NCBI GenBank assembly: GCA_021815525.1
Contig: JAKAGN010000153.1
Coordinates: 1-6,654 of the forward strand
Direction of reading: 5' to 3'
DNA: 6,654 nucleotides
DNA from: Deltaproteobacteria bacterium
Lineage (GTDB): Bacteria > Desulfobacterota > Desulfobacteria > Desulfobacterales > Desulfatibacillaceae
Within the stretch, counting starts at the first letter, position 1; every line of letters starts with the position of its first letter. Below are positions 5,724-6,654 of the stretch, piece by piece. Made by a program: the position numbers and the translations under genes. The notes beneath the pieces were generated by a model. It worked only from the letters and a program-made list of their open reading frames with translations, ran no database searches and was not told where the DNA came from.

Positions 5724-6455
5724 ATGAAAAGCACCAAGGGATTCAAAAGCGCGGGAACGCTTATCGCGGTGGCGGTCCTGGTTCTGGCCGTGGCCGCCAC
5801 CGGCCTTTGGGCCAAGCAGTCCAAGCCCGCGCCCGCCAAGGCCCCGGCCGCGAAAAAGGCCGACGGCGACGTGATCGCCATGAAAAACATCAGCATCAAC
5901 AAGAAAACCAAGGAGATAAGGATTTCCGTCAAGACCGCCCTCCAGAAGGGCATCTTGGAGTATCTCCTTGTGGGCGACAAGGGCAAGGCCTACGAATCGG
6001 CCTTCAAGGTGGCCGATAACCTGCCCTCCGAGCTTTACTTCGCGCTTACCCTCATAGGCTGCGAGCCGCTGCCCTACGACGCCTTCATGAAGCTCCTCGA
6101 AAGCCCCAAGGGGAAAGAGGAGATTCAGAAGGGCCACGCCGCGAGCCTTCTTTCCATCGAGCTTTTGAAGGGCGGAAAACCCGCGCCCCTTGCAAGCGTA
6201 GTCCGGGACCGGGAAAAGGGCGCGGGCGAGCTTATATTCGTTTTCACCGGCGGCCGCTTCATAAAGCAAAGCGCCTACAGCGCGGACCAGGAAAGGAGCT
6301 TCATCGGCCTCTGGCCGGATCTTTCCGCCGTGGTGAACCTCTTTTCCACCCATAAAAATCCCTACCGCGGCGACTACGGCTACGAGATGAACACGGCCGC
6401 CAAGGGCCTCGCCGCGGATCAGGACTACGAACTCGTCATCCGGAGGAAATCGTGA
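5724..6455 (+). CDS. Exported YdjY-like domain protein, function unknown
   Basis: The product is 243 residues. The N-terminus is basic then hydrophobic (about 12-27), ending GLWA at 27-30, a likely signal-peptidase site or uncleaved anchor. An Ala/Pro/Lys-rich linker follows (KQSKPAPAKAPAAKKA, 31-46), then a folded domain. Within it GILEYLLVGDKGKAYESAF (76-94), then NLPSELYFALTLIGCEP (99-115), resembles the conserved core of YdjY-type domains, where a sensor-like strand pair is followed by P-x-x-L-x-x-AL-x-x-IG. A second block, FTGGRF (174-179) through YSADQERSFIGLWPDLSAVVNL (185-206), also recalls that family. This is a motif-level match from memory. YdjY proteins have no established biochemical function. 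The start is fixed by AGGAGG at 5710. Its TGA (6453-6455) overlaps the next ATG by one base, so the two genes are probably translationally coupled and act together in the periplasm. Confidence in a real exported protein is high, in the family moderate. Confidence 0.85.
   Translation: MKSTKGFKSAGTLIAVAVLVLAVAATGLWAKQSKPAPAKAPAAKKADGDVIAMKNISINKKTKEIRISVKTALQKGILEYLLVGDKGKAYESAFKVADNLPSELYFALTLIGCEPLPYDAFMKLLESPKGKEEIQKGHAASLLSIELLKGGKPAPLASVVRDREKGAGELIFVFTGGRFIKQSAYSADQERSFIGLWPDLSAVVNLFSTHKNPYRGDYGYEMNTAAKGLAADQDYELVIRRKS
6442..6446 (+). promoter_or_regulatory. Shine-Dalgarno site of the last gene, inside the YdjY-like gene
   Basis: GGAGG ends 8 bases before the ATG at 6455 and lies within the last codons of the upstream gene. 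It favours ATG 6455 over the in-frame GTG at 6452. Confidence 0.7.
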
Positions 6456-6654
6456 TGAAGAAGAGAAGCATCCTGGCGGCCCTCGTCGTCGCCGCCCTCG
6501 TCCTTTCGCCGGTGGTCTGGGCCAGGCAGAAGCCCGCCGCCGCGCCCAAGGCCCCCGCCGCCGCGGGTAAGGCCCCCAAGCCCCTCATTCCGCTTTCGCT
6601 GGAAAACCGGGCCATGATGGGCATAAGGAGCGCCACCCAGTTTCTCCTCTCAAG
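6455..6654 (+). CDS. Exported protein, N-terminal fragment; possible squalene-cyclase-like alpha/alpha barrel
   Basis: The first 66 codons are visible before the right edge. Residues 1-23 are a signal peptide or anchor: MKKR, a hydrophobic core, and a likely cut after VVWA. Next comes an Ala/Pro/Lys-rich linker (about 24-43) much like the one in the YdjY-like neighbour. The fold starts with PLIPLSLENRAMMGIRSATQFLLS; a helix of the form R-x-x-x-x-x-x-x-FLL just after an exported linker is how prenyltransferase/squalene-oxidase-repeat proteins often begin, usually followed by Q-x-x-DGSW. That next motif lies beyond the window, so the family is an informed guess. The gene overlaps the upstream stop by one base (TGATG), which implies co-translation. 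The protein would act in the periplasm or on the inner membrane's outer face. Exported protein is well supported; the barrel type is not. Confidence 0.7.
   Translation, partial: MKKRSILAALVVAALVLSPVVWARQKPAAAPKAPAAAGKAPKPLIPLSLENRAMMGIRSATQFLLS

Noticed and set aside
5586..6353. 255-codon minus-strand open frame opposite the YdjY-like gene
   Set aside because: The plus-strand gene has a consensus ribosome site, a signal peptide and family-like motifs. The minus product has none of these.

Overview
The window reads as chromosomal DNA from a GC-rich Gram-negative bacterium. The protein styles fit Desulfobacterota (former Deltaproteobacteria), but that placement is an impression from protein style and not a database result. 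Two envelope features are clear: an outer-membrane beta-barrel protein with a signal peptide and a C-terminal phenylalanine, and several other exported or membrane proteins.

Layout. (1) Positions 1-813, minus strand: the first 271 codons of enolase, cut by the left edge. (2) Positions 814-987: a short divergent control region. The minus strand carries a perfect TTGACA with a 17-base spacer for enolase, and the plus strand carries a TATAAT. (3) Positions 988-1401, plus: a 137-residue protein with a predicted winged helix and a charged helical tail. (4) Positions 1402-1652: no credible gene, but a perfect 12-bp inverted repeat. (5) Positions 1653-2114, plus: a small membrane-anchored protein of unknown function with lower GC than its neighbours. 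(6) Positions 2177-4102, plus: an FtsX/MacB/LolC-type ABC permease and, 15 bases later, its LolD/MacB-type ATPase, which starts at TTG. (7) Positions 4103-4281: a gap with two hairpins. (8) Positions 4282-5589, plus: an outer-membrane beta-barrel protein. (9) Positions 5724-6455, plus: an exported YdjY-like protein. Its stop overlaps the start of (10), an exported protein cut by the right edge, whose N-terminus hints at a squalene-cyclase-like alpha/alpha barrel.

How they may work together. Everything from 1653 to the right edge is on one strand and nearly all of it is predicted to act in the envelope. The permease and ATPase form one type VII ABC (mechanotransmission) unit. The barrel directly downstream suggests an inner-membrane machine paired with an outer-membrane partner, perhaps for lipid, lipoprotein or hydrophobic cargo. 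No LolA-like carrier, membrane-fusion protein or second permease is visible in the window. The YdjY-like and cyclase-like genes form a tightly coupled pair with matching Ala/Pro/Lys-rich linkers, and may be a second module. Enolase and the winged-helix gene look like ordinary chromosomal neighbours.
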